A DNA stretch of 64,000 nt from contig CAYMCQ010000008.1 of the NCBI GenBank assembly GCA_964389025.1, positions 18,734-82,733 of the forward strand, in the 5' to 3' direction. Positions 54,486 to 62,290 of the stretch are shown piece after piece. The DNA is from CAYMCQ01 sp964389025. Lineage in GTDB: Bacteria > Verrucomicrobiota > Verrucomicrobiia > Limisphaerales > CAYMCQ01. The notes below the pieces were generated by a model. It saw only the letters and a list, made by a program, of their open reading frames with translations. It did not search any database and was not told the origin of the DNA. The translations under genes were made by a program, and so were the position numbers. Each line of letters opens with the position of its first letter. The stretch's first letter is position 1.

Positions 54486-55403
54486 ATGAATCAAAGCGCG
54501 GAAGCCAAACGCCTGCTCGACAGTTTTCTTGCGGAAGCAAAGAAAGTCGCTGGCGACATTGAGCCAATTCGCGTTCTGCGCTGCCACGCATTTCGCATCA
54601 AGAACGCCAATGTCTTAGTCAGAGTGGCGAAATATACCGGCAAATATTTTTTTGGCTTGAACTACATCAACGCTGAAGAAGTGGCCAACCTCGAAAATGC
54701 CTACATAGCCTTTGTCTGTGGTTCCGTAGAAAACACGCTGATTATTCCGATGCAGTTATTGGTGAAACGATTGCCGGAAATGAGCCACGACCGCAACGGC
54801 GAGTTCAAAATAAACATCGCAAAAGATCTCCAACTTGTGTTGAAGGGACGCGGCAATCGTTTTTCTCTTCGTGATTTTCTCAACCGCTGGGACACGCTCT
54901 TGGCCGTAACCAAGAAGTCCGCAGAACAAACTTCTGTCGAACAAAGTTTTCACACTGTCTTGCAAGGCAGATTACTGGAGATAGGAAACATTCGCGGCTA
55001 TTCGACGTATTGCCCGAACAAATCGAAGAAGTTTAACCAGCGAGAGCTTGGTGAAATAGCCAAGCTGGATAAATGCCCAGAACTCCAATATGCAAATTAC
55101 GATTCGTTGAGAAACATTGATGTCGTTTGGTTTCGACAAACAGGCAAGCTGTTCTATCCAGAACGAGCATTTGAGGTGGAGTTTTCAACCGGCGTTTGGT
55201 CGGGAGTTGGTAGGCTTGCGACTCTGCGTGAATACAACACGCCACTGGTCATCATTTCAAATGAGATAAAGCGATACAACCAAGTCGTGGATACTCAACC
55301 AGAAATCAAAGACCGATTCAGAAACGTGCTGCCGGAAGACGTTGGCGTGCTTTACATGGCGGAAGGTCGGTTGCGTGATTTGCGTCACCAGATTGGAGTT
55401 TGA
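54486..55403 (+). CDS. Putative PD-(D/E)XK nuclease-fold protein
   Basis: The 305-residue protein has an N-terminal half that is unknown. In the C-terminal half, Glu165 (LLEIG), Asp212 (NIDVVWF) and Glu230-Val-Glu232 (AFEVEFST) are spaced like the catalytic residues of restriction-endonuclease-fold enzymes; the string FEVEFSTGVWSGVGRL strongly resembles the nuclease core of several restriction-like proteins. The usual Lys is replaced by a Glu-Val-Glu pattern seen in a subset of the fold. It lies in a less GC-rich patch between a small acidic gene and a zinc-ribbon gene, all within a few bases of each other. A defence role is likely but unproved. Confidence 0.6.
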   Translation: MNQSAEAKRLLDSFLAEAKKVAGDIEPIRVLRCHAFRIKNANVLVRVAKYTGKYFFGLNYINAEEVANLENAYIAFVCGSVENTLIIPMQLLVKRLPEMSHDRNGEFKINIAKDLQLVLKGRGNRFSLRDFLNRWDTLLAVTKKSAEQTSVEQSFHTVLQGRLLEIGNIRGYSTYCPNKSKKFNQRELGEIAKLDKCPELQYANYDSLRNIDVVWFRQTGKLFYPERAFEVEFSTGVWSGVGRLATLREYNTPLVIISNEIKRYNQVVDTQPEIKDRFRNVLPEDVGVLYMAEGRLRDLRHQIGV

Positions 55404-55405
55404 AT

Positions 55406-55603
55406 ATGGCTTACCAATGTAAATGCGGAAACAAAGACGAGTTTTTGGAAGTATTTGATACTGCTGCCGACGTAGTTGATGGCAATGGGGAATTTGTCGA
55501 AACCCAAGATCGCAACGTTGCTTTCTATATTTGCAGAGAGTGCTACCGCGAAATCGGCTACACTGAATTTCAAAAGATGGCGCTCCAAACTGCTGCGGGT
55601 TAA
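55406..55603 (+). CDS. Small zinc-ribbon-like protein
   Basis: The 65-residue protein starts two bases after the nuclease-like stop. Cys5-x-Cys7 (CKCG) and Cys43-x2-Cys46 (CRECY) form a likely zinc site. The rest is acidic (DTAADVVDGNGEFVE). No family name is certain. Its position at the end of a three-gene unit suggests it may help DNA or protein recognition by the nuclease-like protein. The RAYT element begins five bases after its stop, so the gene was spared by the insertion. Confidence 0.6.
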   Translation: MAYQCKCGNKDEFLEVFDTAADVVDGNGEFVETQDRNVAFYICRECYREIGYTEFQKMALQTAAG

Positions 55604-55607
55604 AACC

Positions 55608-55704
55608 AATCCCAACGGGATTCAAATCATTCAGCCCAGGGTTGCGAGGAACGAGCTACCCTGGGTTTGCGTCACGAAATCATCAACCCTGAAAGGGTTG
55701 AATC
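55608..55704. repeat. Left inverted end of the RAYT element
   Basis: Contains AATCCC-AAC-GGGATT, CCCAGGGT...ACCCTGGG and CAACCCT-GAA-AGGGTTG. Confidence 0.85.
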
Positions 55705-55732
55705 ACTCGCCCGCCTGTCGCATCATCCCGCC

Positions 55733-56188
55733 ATGCCGCAATCGCTCGCGAAAATTATTTTACACACGGTGTTTTCGACTAAAGATCGTCGTCCGTTTCT
55801 GCGTGACGTCCCGTTCCGGGAGGAATTGCATCGCTACCTCGGCGGCATTCTGACGAATCTCGATTGCCAGCCGCTCATCATTGGCGGTGTGGAAGACCAC
55901 GTTCACATTCTCTCAACGCTCTCGCGCACTTGTGAGGCGGCGAAAATGGTGAAAGAAGTCAAACGCGGCTCGTCGTTATGGCTCAAGACCAAAAGTCCCG
56001 ACCTGCACGATTTTGCATGGCAGAATGGCTACGGCATTTTTTCAATCGGCTATTCGCAGGTTGAAGAAGTGCGAAAGTATATCGCCGGACAGGAGGAACA
56101 TCACTGCAAGGTTTCGTTTCAAGACGAATTTCGGAAATTTCTGGAACGTTACAACGTGGAATTCGATGAGCGGTATGTGTGGGATTGA
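55733..56188 (+). CDS. IS200-like / REP-associated tyrosine transposase (Y1, HUH)
   Basis: The product has 151 residues from MPQSLAKIIL. The HUH metal motif is GGVEDHVHIL and the catalytic tyrosine is expected in VRKYIAGQEEHH. The C-terminus FLERYNVEFDERYVWD is typical of the group. Enzymes of this class cut and join single-stranded DNA at hairpins and mobilise REP palindromes. The flanking REP-like palindromes in inverted arrangement fit a RAYT. The stop codon lies at the border of the right inverted end. All key motifs are intact, so activity is possible. Confidence 0.88.
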   Translation: MPQSLAKIILHTVFSTKDRRPFLRDVPFREELHRYLGGILTNLDCQPLIIGGVEDHVHILSTLSRTCEAAKMVKEVKRGSSLWLKTKSPDLHDFAWQNGYGIFSIGYSQVEEVRKYIAGQEEHHCKVSFQDEFRKFLERYNVEFDERYVWD

Positions 56189-56284
56189 TTCAACCCTTTC
56201 AGGGTTGATGATTTGATTCCATGTTCACCCAGGGTAGCTCGTTCCTCGCAACCCTGGGCTAAATGATTTAATCCCGACGGGATT
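56187..56284. repeat. Right inverted end of the RAYT element
   Basis: Contains CAACCCT-TTC-AGGGTTG, ACCCAGGGT...ACCCTGGG and ATCCC-GAC-GGGAT. It is the inverse of the left end. Confidence 0.85.
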
Positions 56285-56716
56285 AAACAAATCGCGTCCG
56301 CAAAGTCGCGAACACGGGCACAATCAAAACCGTGAAGAAGCGCGCGTTGATCTTTTTCTCATCGCAAAAGATGACATGGATTTTTTTTCGATCTCAAAAC
56401 CGCCAAGCCAAACATGGACGAGTTCAAGGCTCACAAGCGCAAGATGCTCGAATGGGCGGCGTATCGGTTGCAGGCGAACCCCAAAGCAAAACTAAAGACG
56501 GGCCTGGCTATTCGCTACAAGCCGTATGAACCAGAACCCTACCAACGTTGGACATTGGCCGGGCTTTATGATTCGCCGGAAGAATTACTGGTGGCAGAAG
56601 AGTTTTGGGATTTTCTAGGAGGCAAAGGCGCTTACGAAGAATTGCTTGTCGTGTTTGAGAAAGTGGGAATTGAGCTTCGCCCAGAGATAGATGCGCGCTT
56701 CGCTAAATTCAAATAA
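56285..56716 (+). pseudogene. Remnant of a TdeIII-like type II restriction endonuclease
   Basis: Reading from the element's right end, one frame gives HGHNQNREEARVDLFLI, then AKDDMDFF. At an 8-T run (56381-56388) the similarity shifts to the next frame, FFDLKTAKPNMDEFKAHKRK, and continues to EEFWDFLGGKGAYEELL and RPEIDARFAKFK before the stop. Joined across the run, this reads as the C-terminal half of a TdeIII-type enzyme, including a D-L-K catalytic-type motif. The N-terminal half is missing. From the ATG at 56414 a 100-residue product could still be made. No partner methyltransferase is near. Family assignment is from memory of the motifs. Confidence 0.6.
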
Positions 56717-56747
56717 GGCGGTCAGTCCCGCTTGAAGAAATTGGGAA

Positions 56748-58703
56748 TTATTTCGCCGGCGCTTCGGCAGTCTTCTTGAGTTGCGGCGGAACGGGCATGA
56801 AGTATTTCAACGACAGCCCTTCGACGTTTGCACTGACGCCGTAAACCGTGAAATAAAAATATTTGGAAACTTTGTCGAAGCCCGGCAGCAGCGCGGCGTC
56901 AATCCATGGCTTCGTATCTTTATCGTCGCCGGCAGGAGCGAGGCCGGGAATGGCGGCAAACTTGTTCCGGTTCAACGCAGTCGGATCCTTCTTCAAAAGT
57001 TCCAAAACCATCCGCATCGTTTCAGCCTGGTTTTTAAATCCAAACAAACTCGTGCCCGCGCCTGTGACTTTTTGCGCCGCAGCGGTCAAACCGGCTGTTT
57101 CGCGCAAAGACTTTTGCGGTTTCTCACTGCTGCGAAGATATTCTTCGAGCATCGAAGCGTCCGTTGAAAGCGCCACATATCCGCCACTCGCCGCGTAGTG
57201 GAGAGTTTTTGATTCGCCGGGTTTCGCGCCGGGCAATGGCAGGCTTGGAAGCGCCGTCGAATAAATTTTGCGTCCGATAAATTCACGCTCCTTCGGCGGC
57301 GCGCCCGGGTCGCCGCTTGGGAAAAAGGCAAAAATGCTTTTGAAAGCCGCCGCCAGTTGCTCGGGATGCGGCGAGCCGATGAGTGCCAACGATGGTGGCG
57401 AACTCAATTCCGAGACCGTGTTGCCGCGCGCTGCTTTCTGGTAAGTGACGATGTCATCGCCAAGATTTCCGATGAGGCTCTTTTTCAAATCGAAGTCGGG
57501 ATCTTTTTCCTTCGCGCCCGCCGCCGCGGCATCAAGCAGGAAATTGATGCTGCCCATGATTTGCGGGCTGATTTCATCGAACATTTTTTCCAGCGTTGCC
57601 CAGGCTTTTTGTCCGTCGGCGCGCCAGCGTAAAAACTTGACCGCGTCGGCGGGGACAAACGGCGGCGGCGAAGCCTCCTTTGCATCGCCGGCAATGATTC
57701 TCAAAAGGCCCTGGCGGTTCGCCTCCGGCGCGCTGAGAAAAACATTCACCATCAAACCCTCGCTGGAATCCGTGACACTGAACGCAGCCGTCTTCAGCGA
57801 GCCAAGCCCTGTCGCCGCGATGATTTTGTCGGGACGCAGAGTCATTAACGGCGATTCCTCCGCTTCGCCCGCGATGGATTTGGTGAGAATATCAAACAAT
57901 GTTTTCGTGTTGACCCAGCCGTAAAGCGGCGCGTCGCGAAACAAACTGTTGTGGCTCGACTGGTATGCAGCCAGATCGCCAAGCGAAGGCACGCTGCCAC
58001 CGCCCAATCGGCTGAGGACTTTTTCAATCACATTCGCCGCGTCGCAGACAATCAGCAGCGAGTCCATTTGCCCGATAAAAAATTCGTGCTTGGGTTGTTT
58101 TGCCTTGTCTTCGGGATTCAATGGCTCTTGAGCCGGCCTGCCGGGAATCATCTTCTTGAGCGCATTGAGTTCCTCGCCGGAAGTTGGGACGACTGAAAAT
58201 TCCACGTCGCGGATTTTTTCCGTCCGTATCTTTTTGCCCGCGTCCACCCATTTCTTTTTCAAGCCGGCGAGGTTTTTCTTGAGCTGGCCGCTCTTCGTTT
58301 TCGTGTCGAGCAACAGGAGCATCGCCGGCGGTTTCTCGCTTTTCCCCTGCCAGCCGTTTTGCACGACGGCAAAAGTCACCTGCCCTTGCGGAAGATTGAT
58401 GTAGTCGGAAAACTTCACGCCCAACTCACGCTCCAGTGGCTGGAGATGCTCGTTTTTGACCTTCTCCATGAATTTTTCCCGGAACGGTTTCATCGCGGGA
58501 TCGTTCCAGAGCTGGACCATCGGAGAATTTTTTAGAATCCCGCGCGCCTTCGCAAAATCCGGGATCGTCAGCAGAAAAATCGTGTCGTCCGGCAGAATTT
58601 TTTCCGCCGACGGAACCGGCGCGGCACCCGCCGTCCCCAGAAGGCCGCAAAGAAAAGCTGAAGTCAAAAACCAGCCGAGACGCGCGCGAATGTTTTTTTT
58701 CAT
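56748..58703 (-). CDS. Large secreted protein of unknown function
   Basis: The 651-residue protein has a signal peptide (WFLTSAFLCGLLGTAGAAP). The mature start LPDDTIFLLTIPDFAKARG is reminiscent of DUF3352-type secreted proteins, where an LPADT motif opens a repeat of alpha/beta units. Hydrophobic strands with Phe and Tyr alternate with Lys/Glu-rich helices. No enzymatic motif is recognised. It precedes the protease gene on the same strand order (protease upstream, 46-base gap), so the two may be co-expressed in the periplasm. Confidence 0.75.
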   Translation of the reverse strand: MKKNIRARLGWFLTSAFLCGLLGTAGAAPVPSAEKILPDDTIFLLTIPDFAKARGILKNSPMVQLWNDPAMKPFREKFMEKVKNEHLQPLERELGVKFSDYINLPQGQVTFAVVQNGWQGKSEKPPAMLLLLDTKTKSGQLKKNLAGLKKKWVDAGKKIRTEKIRDVEFSVVPTSGEELNALKKMIPGRPAQEPLNPEDKAKQPKHEFFIGQMDSLLIVCDAANVIEKVLSRLGGGSVPSLGDLAAYQSSHNSLFRDAPLYGWVNTKTLFDILTKSIAGEAEESPLMTLRPDKIIAATGLGSLKTAAFSVTDSSEGLMVNVFLSAPEANRQGLLRIIAGDAKEASPPPFVPADAVKFLRWRADGQKAWATLEKMFDEISPQIMGSINFLLDAAAAGAKEKDPDFDLKKSLIGNLGDDIVTYQKAARGNTVSELSSPPSLALIGSPHPEQLAAAFKSIFAFFPSGDPGAPPKEREFIGRKIYSTALPSLPLPGAKPGESKTLHYAASGGYVALSTDASMLEEYLRSSEKPQKSLRETAGLTAAAQKVTGAGTSLFGFKNQAETMRMVLELLKKDPTALNRNKFAAIPGLAPAGDDKDTKPWIDAALLPGFDKVSKYFYFTVYGVSANVEGLSLKYFMPVPPQLKKTAEAPAK

Positions 58704-58749
58704 ATCAATGAAAGGTTCGAGTTGGCGGAAAGTTGCGAAGTTTTCCGCT

Positions 58750-59739
58750 TTAATTTTCCGCCGACGCCTTCTGAATCCGGCTTGGCGGTTCGAGGTAGCG
58801 ATACGGGTTGCTCGGATTGTCGGTCGAGTAGGTGTAGGCGTCGCGATGGTCGAGGAAAAATTTCACCGCCGAAATCGGAATCGCAAATCCCAAACCCTCG
58901 CCGAAGGTGATCTTCATGTTCGTCACGCCGACGACTTCGCCGGCCATGTTGAACAGCGGCCCGCCGCTGTTGCCGGGATTGATCTGCGCCGTCGTTTGCA
59001 AATAGAGTTCGCCCTGAATCTGGCGCGTCTTGGTGCTGAGGATTCCCTCGGTTACGGTGCGCTCAAGTCCCAGCGGACTGCCGATGGCAAAAACCCGTTC
59101 GCCAACGGCGAGCGCGTCCGAATCGCCAATCAAGACTCTCGCGAACTTCGGCGCATCCTTGTCGTCAATCTTCAGCAGCGCCATGTCTTCGAATTTGTTG
59201 ATGGCGATGATGCGGACCTGCTTGTAACTCTTGCGGTCAAGCTGGCCGTCCTTCTGATGATAAACCTCCACTGAGATTTGCGTCTCGCCTTCGATGACGT
59301 GGAAATTCGTGATCAAATAACCGTCCTCGTTGATGATAAAACCGGAGCCAAGGCCTCCCGGCGTGCGGACTTGCACGACCGCTTCGCCGATTTGGGTGAC
59401 CAAGTCGCGGACGCTTTGCAGCGGAGGAGATTTTGTAGCCACGGAATAAAATCCTGCGGTGGCTGCGGGAGCGATCGTTGCCTGCGGCTTTTCAGTTTTC
59501 GGCGTGGCGGCTTGTTTTGCTTTCGGCAAAGGCGCTTCGTCGGAGGTCGTGATTTTCGCGATTTGATTTTTCGGGACGAGGATGACTGTGTAGCCGATGT
59601 CCACAGCGACCTGGTCTTTTTTGTCAGCGATGATTTTGCCGGTGATGGCGGCCTTTTCCTTGAGTTGAATCGTGTCTCCCGGCAACGATAGCAGACCGCA
59701 AAAGAGAAACAGGCAAAGGCAAAATAGCTTTTTCAACAT
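58750..59739 (-). CDS. Trypsin-like serine protease (S1C, HtrA-like) without PDZ domain
   Basis: The product has 329 residues from MLKKLFCLCL, which begins a signal peptide ending near LPGD. The catalytic triad is His147 (TNFHVIEG), Asp185 (EDMALLKID) and Ser258 (NPGNSGGPLF). Between the signal and the protease domain lies a small strand domain (KGKIIADKKDQVAVDIGYTV pattern) and a Pro/Ala linker. The chain ends about 50 residues after the protease core, so the PDZ domains of DegP are absent. It is probably a periplasmic quality-control or regulatory protease. A promoter immediately upstream suggests a nearly leaderless message. Confidence 0.88.
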   Translation of the reverse strand: MLKKLFCLCLFLFCGLLSLPGDTIQLKEKAAITGKIIADKKDQVAVDIGYTVILVPKNQIAKITTSDEAPLPKAKQAATPKTEKPQATIAPAATAGFYSVATKSPPLQSVRDLVTQIGEAVVQVRTPGGLGSGFIINEDGYLITNFHVIEGETQISVEVYHQKDGQLDRKSYKQVRIIAINKFEDMALLKIDDKDAPKFARVLIGDSDALAVGERVFAIGSPLGLERTVTEGILSTKTRQIQGELYLQTTAQINPGNSGGPLFNMAGEVVGVTNMKITFGEGLGFAIPISAVKFFLDHRDAYTYSTDNPSNPYRYLEPPSRIQKASAEN

Positions 59740-59746
59740 GGCTGAA

Positions 59747-59775
59747 ATGATAATTGAGCGGCGTGGCTTTGACAA
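59747..59775 (-). promoter_or_regulatory. Candidate sigma-70 promoter of the protease gene
   Basis: On the minus strand TTGTCA, 17 bases, then TATCAT; the -10 box ends only seven bases before the ATG at 59739. Confidence 0.5.
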
Positions 59776-59828
59776 GCGAGGCGTTCGTTCGTTCGGAGGG
59801 ACGAGTTACACGAGTCCCTAACCAAGAC

Positions 59829-60416
59829 TCAATGAGAAGGAAGTTGGGGCGTCGTATAACTCCGCCCTCCGAGGGTTCGCCGCGCCTGCTTCAACTCCGC
59901 GAGCGTGTTGATATTCTGCAATTGACCGGCAAACCGTCGCGGCGGTTTGATTTTGCGGGCGCGCAAGGCGGGCGCGAGTTTGTGAATGGAAAATTCTTTC
60001 CGCGCGATTTGTTTTTCTACGACGCTCAACTTGTTGCGGGCGATCAAGAATGGAAAACCGACCTGCCGGTTTGCCTGTGTGAAAAGCGCGGATTGTTTCG
60101 GGCTGAATTTGCCGACCAGAAATTCCAGCAACTCGGCGGAAACGAACGGCATGTCGCACGCGAGAAAGAGGACGGCGTGGGCGCGGGTGGTTTTGAGCGC
60201 GGTGAAAATTCCGCCGAGCGGGCCGCAGCGCGCGATGAGGTCGCGGGAAATGGTTCGCATGGGAAGTCCGGTGGACTTGGCCGTGGCGCGGATGTGGCCG
60301 AGCATCGTCCGATTGCCGAGACGCAAACGGGCTTTGTCACGTCCCATGCGCCGGCTCAATCCGCCGGTGAGGATGCAGATTTTGCAGGTGGGCGAAATGG
60401 AATTTTTTTTCGGCAT
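59829..60416 (-). CDS. mobA: MobA-like molybdenum cofactor guanylyltransferase
   Basis: The 195-residue protein has the nucleotidyltransferase loop ILTGGLSRRMGRDKA (residues 15-29), then GPLGGIFTALKT and FLACDMPFVSAELL with the metal-binding Asp. These are the markers of MobA, which attaches GMP to molybdopterin to form the guanine dinucleotide cofactor. No other molybdenum-cofactor gene is in the window. The start ATG at 60416 is followed by a short charged N-terminus. A related sugar-phosphate nucleotidyltransferase is less likely given the exact loop. Confidence 0.88.
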   Translation of the reverse strand: MPKKNSISPTCKICILTGGLSRRMGRDKARLRLGNRTMLGHIRATAKSTGLPMRTISRDLIARCGPLGGIFTALKTTRAHAVLFLACDMPFVSAELLEFLVGKFSPKQSALFTQANRQVGFPFLIARNKLSVVEKQIARKEFSIHKLAPALRARKIKPPRRFAGQLQNINTLAELKQARRTLGGRSYTTPQLPSH

Positions 60417-60469
60417 GAAAAGAGACGGGAAAATTCGGCCTTAAGTGCCGTGGTTACTTTGAATGACGA

Positions 60470-60853
60470 TCATAAGCTAAAATCGCCGAGCTGCTGGAAT
60501 TTCTGAAACCAGCGTTCCAGAAAGGCAATCTCCTTGTCTGAGCCAGTGTCCTTGTAAAGGCGATTGCACCAGCGATGCTCGGCGTATTGGATGAAACGGA
60601 AACCAGCGTCGGTCAGGTCGGAATTGCGAAGGGCAGTGTCTGCCGTGATGTCGGCGAGCGATGTAGCAATCGTGCGGACCGTGAAACCATGGCGCTGGAT
60701 AAAGTCGATGAATTGGAAGAACCGCCGATAAATAATGCCGTCGGGTATGTGGTCGAAGCCCGCTTTCGTGTGGCGCTGCACAATGTCTAAATCCCAAGCG
60801 ATACAACAAATAACGAAGTCCTTCTCGGGTCGAGGTGGAAAAGGTTTGTTCAC
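60470..60853 (-). CDS. Hypothetical protein, GTG start
   Basis: The 127-residue soluble protein is rich in Phe, Arg and Asp (ICCIAWDLDIVQRHTKAGFD, then FIDFIQRHGFTVRTIATSL). It starts with GTG; a frame of the same length on the same strand overlaps it but has an arginine- and serine-heavy composition and is judged a shadow. No family is recognised. It ends 53 bases before the MobA start and could be co-transcribed with it. Confidence 0.55.
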   Translation of the reverse strand: MNKPFPPRPEKDFVICCIAWDLDIVQRHTKAGFDHIPDGIIYRRFFQFIDFIQRHGFTVRTIATSLADITADTALRNSDLTDAGFRFIQYAEHRWCNRLYKDTGSDKEIAFLERWFQKFQQLGDFSL

Positions 60854-60980
60854 GAGACACGCCAGTTATGTTTAACGTATCAGCAAGGATGCTGTGACTT
60901 TGCCGTCATTCCATTTCACAAATTTCACCTTGCGACTCGAAAAGTTGGCTGTCGAGAAAAATTGCAGTTGCTGACTAGGC

Positions 60981-61112
60981 TGGCCTCGGAGAGGCCAAAT
61001 GTGAATAGCCGCAGGTGAAACCTGCGGTGCGCGAAACCCGGAAACATTCGACCCTTGCGGGGTCGAACAATTCGAGGCGCGCAAACCGTGGGTTGCACCC
61101 ACGGCTATTCAC
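60981..61112. repeat. REP-like cluster of triloop hairpins
   Basis: Stems are TGGCCTC-GGA-GAGGCCA (60981-60997), CCGCAGGT-GAA-ACCTGCGG (61009-61027) and CCGTGGGT-TGC-ACCCACGG (61086-61104). The outer pair GTGAATAGCCG (61001-61011) and CGGCTATTCAC (61102-61112) is an 11-bp inverted repeat. It fills most of the gap before rpsB. Confidence 0.82.
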
Positions 61113-61314
61113 GTTTTGTCCTGGTCGGGACGCAATCGAAAACTGGAAAATAATCATTGCCACTTCGGTTTCCTTTGATATTTTGACCGGCCTTTGTTTC
61201 GGACTGAATCGTTCGGAATAAAGCAAACGGCCCTCGCTTGAGTTCGTGTGAACTCGATTGGCCATAATAACATCAAACTCAATCCCGTGTTCCGCGGGAT
61301 GGTTTTTGCGGTCT

Positions 61315-61408
61315 GATTAAGATTAAGAGAAAGATTAAGATTAAGAAACGGCAGTCGGGAAAGTTCGCTGGAGGATTCTTAATCATAATCTTAATCTTTC
61401 TCTTAATC
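61315..61408. repeat. Inverted GATTAA-type tandem repeats in the rpsB leader
   Basis: The left array (61315-61345, gattaa units) and the right array (61378-61408) are imperfect reverse complements separated by 32 bases. The right array ends 34 bases before the rpsB start codon. Confidence 0.85.
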
Positions 61409-61429
61409 CTCTGCGAAAATCTGTAACCA

Positions 61430-61435
61430 AAGGAA
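61430..61435 (+). promoter_or_regulatory. Shine-Dalgarno (AAGGAA) of rpsB
   Basis: AAGGAA lies seven bases before the ATG at 61443, outside the leader inverted repeat. Confidence 0.65.
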
Positions 61436-61442
61436 ATTAGCA

Positions 61443-62219
61443 ATGAATGTAGGCGTTAAGGAATTGTTGGAAGCGGGCGTTCACTTCGGTCACCAGACCC
61501 GGCGTTGGAATCCCAAAATGAAGCCGTTCATCTTCGATGCGCGCAACGGCATTCACATCATTGACCTCAGCAAGACGGCCACGCAGCTCGAAGCGGCGTG
61601 CAACTTTCTCTCGAACACCATCGCCAAGGGTGGGCGCGTGCTGTTCGTCGGCACGAAGAAACAGGCGCAACTGTCGGTGAAGGAGACCGCGAAGGAGTGC
61701 GGGCAATTTTTTTCCACCGAACGCTGGCTCGGCGGCACGCTCACGAATTTCGCCACGGTGAAAAAATCCATCGCCCGCATGAAGGAGATCGAGAAGATGG
61801 AAGCCGACGGCACGATCAATCAATACGTGAAGCAGGAGCAATCCATGATCCGCCGCGAAGCCGCGCGCCAGTTCAAATACTTTGATGGAATCCGCGGCAT
61901 GGACAAGATGCCAGCCGCGATGTTCGTGGTGGACATCAAGCGCGAGCACAATGCCGTCGCCGAAGGCCGCCGGTTGAAGATTCCCATCGTCGCGCTCGTG
62001 GACACGAATTGCGATCCTGAGCTGGTGGATTTTCCCATCGCAGGAAATGACGATGCGATCCGCTCGGTGCGGTTTATTTTGAACACGGTCGGCCAGGTCA
62101 TCAAAGAAGCGCAAGGCGAATATCAGGCTAAATACGGACGCAAAGCGGAACAGCCCACTGAAGCTGCGCCGGCTCCAGCTCCCGTTGCGGAAGCCGCGAC
62201 TGCGCCCGCCGCGCCCTAG
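61443..62219 (+). CDS. rpsB: 30S ribosomal protein S2
   Basis: The 258-residue protein has the full S2 pattern: LLEAGVHFGHQTRRWNPKM, RNGIHIIDLSKT, ERWLGGTLTNF and DTNCDPELVDFPIAGNDDA. It is slightly longer than the usual core through an Ala/Pro/Glu-rich tail (AAPAPAPVAEAATAPAAP). It binds the head-body junction of the small subunit. The order rpsB-tsf-pyrH is the widely conserved one. The leader holds an inverted tandem repeat that could affect translation or transcription. Confidence 0.98.
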   Translation: MNVGVKELLEAGVHFGHQTRRWNPKMKPFIFDARNGIHIIDLSKTATQLEAACNFLSNTIAKGGRVLFVGTKKQAQLSVKETAKECGQFFSTERWLGGTLTNFATVKKSIARMKEIEKMEADGTINQYVKQEQSMIRREAARQFKYFDGIRGMDKMPAAMFVVDIKREHNAVAEGRRLKIPIVALVDTNCDPELVDFPIAGNDDAIRSVRFILNTVGQVIKEAQGEYQAKYGRKAEQPTEAAPAPAPVAEAATAPAAP

Positions 62220-62290
62220 CTTGAAATTTTTTCCCGCGTCTGGTTGTCGGGAAAACTCTCAACACTTGATTTTTAACTCTCAACAGATTT

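Larger units (their letters stand above)
55608..56284. mobile_element. RAYT/IS200-like element with long inverted ends
   Basis: A Y1 transposase gene is bracketed by two roughly 97-base imperfect inverted repeats (55608-55704 and 56187-56284), each containing several tight palindromes. The right end directly abuts the remnant of a restriction endonuclease gene. Confidence 0.85.

Noticed and set aside
60477..60860. Alternative 127-residue frame overlapping the gene at 60470-60853
   Set aside because: Its composition is arginine-, serine- and histidine-heavy with no protein-like pattern, and it overlaps the better frame almost entirely.
61281..61310. Hairpin ATCCCG...CGGGAT before rpsB as a terminator or S2 autoregulatory element
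   Set aside because: The stem is only six pairs, followed by a short T run broken by G; it is too weak to call.
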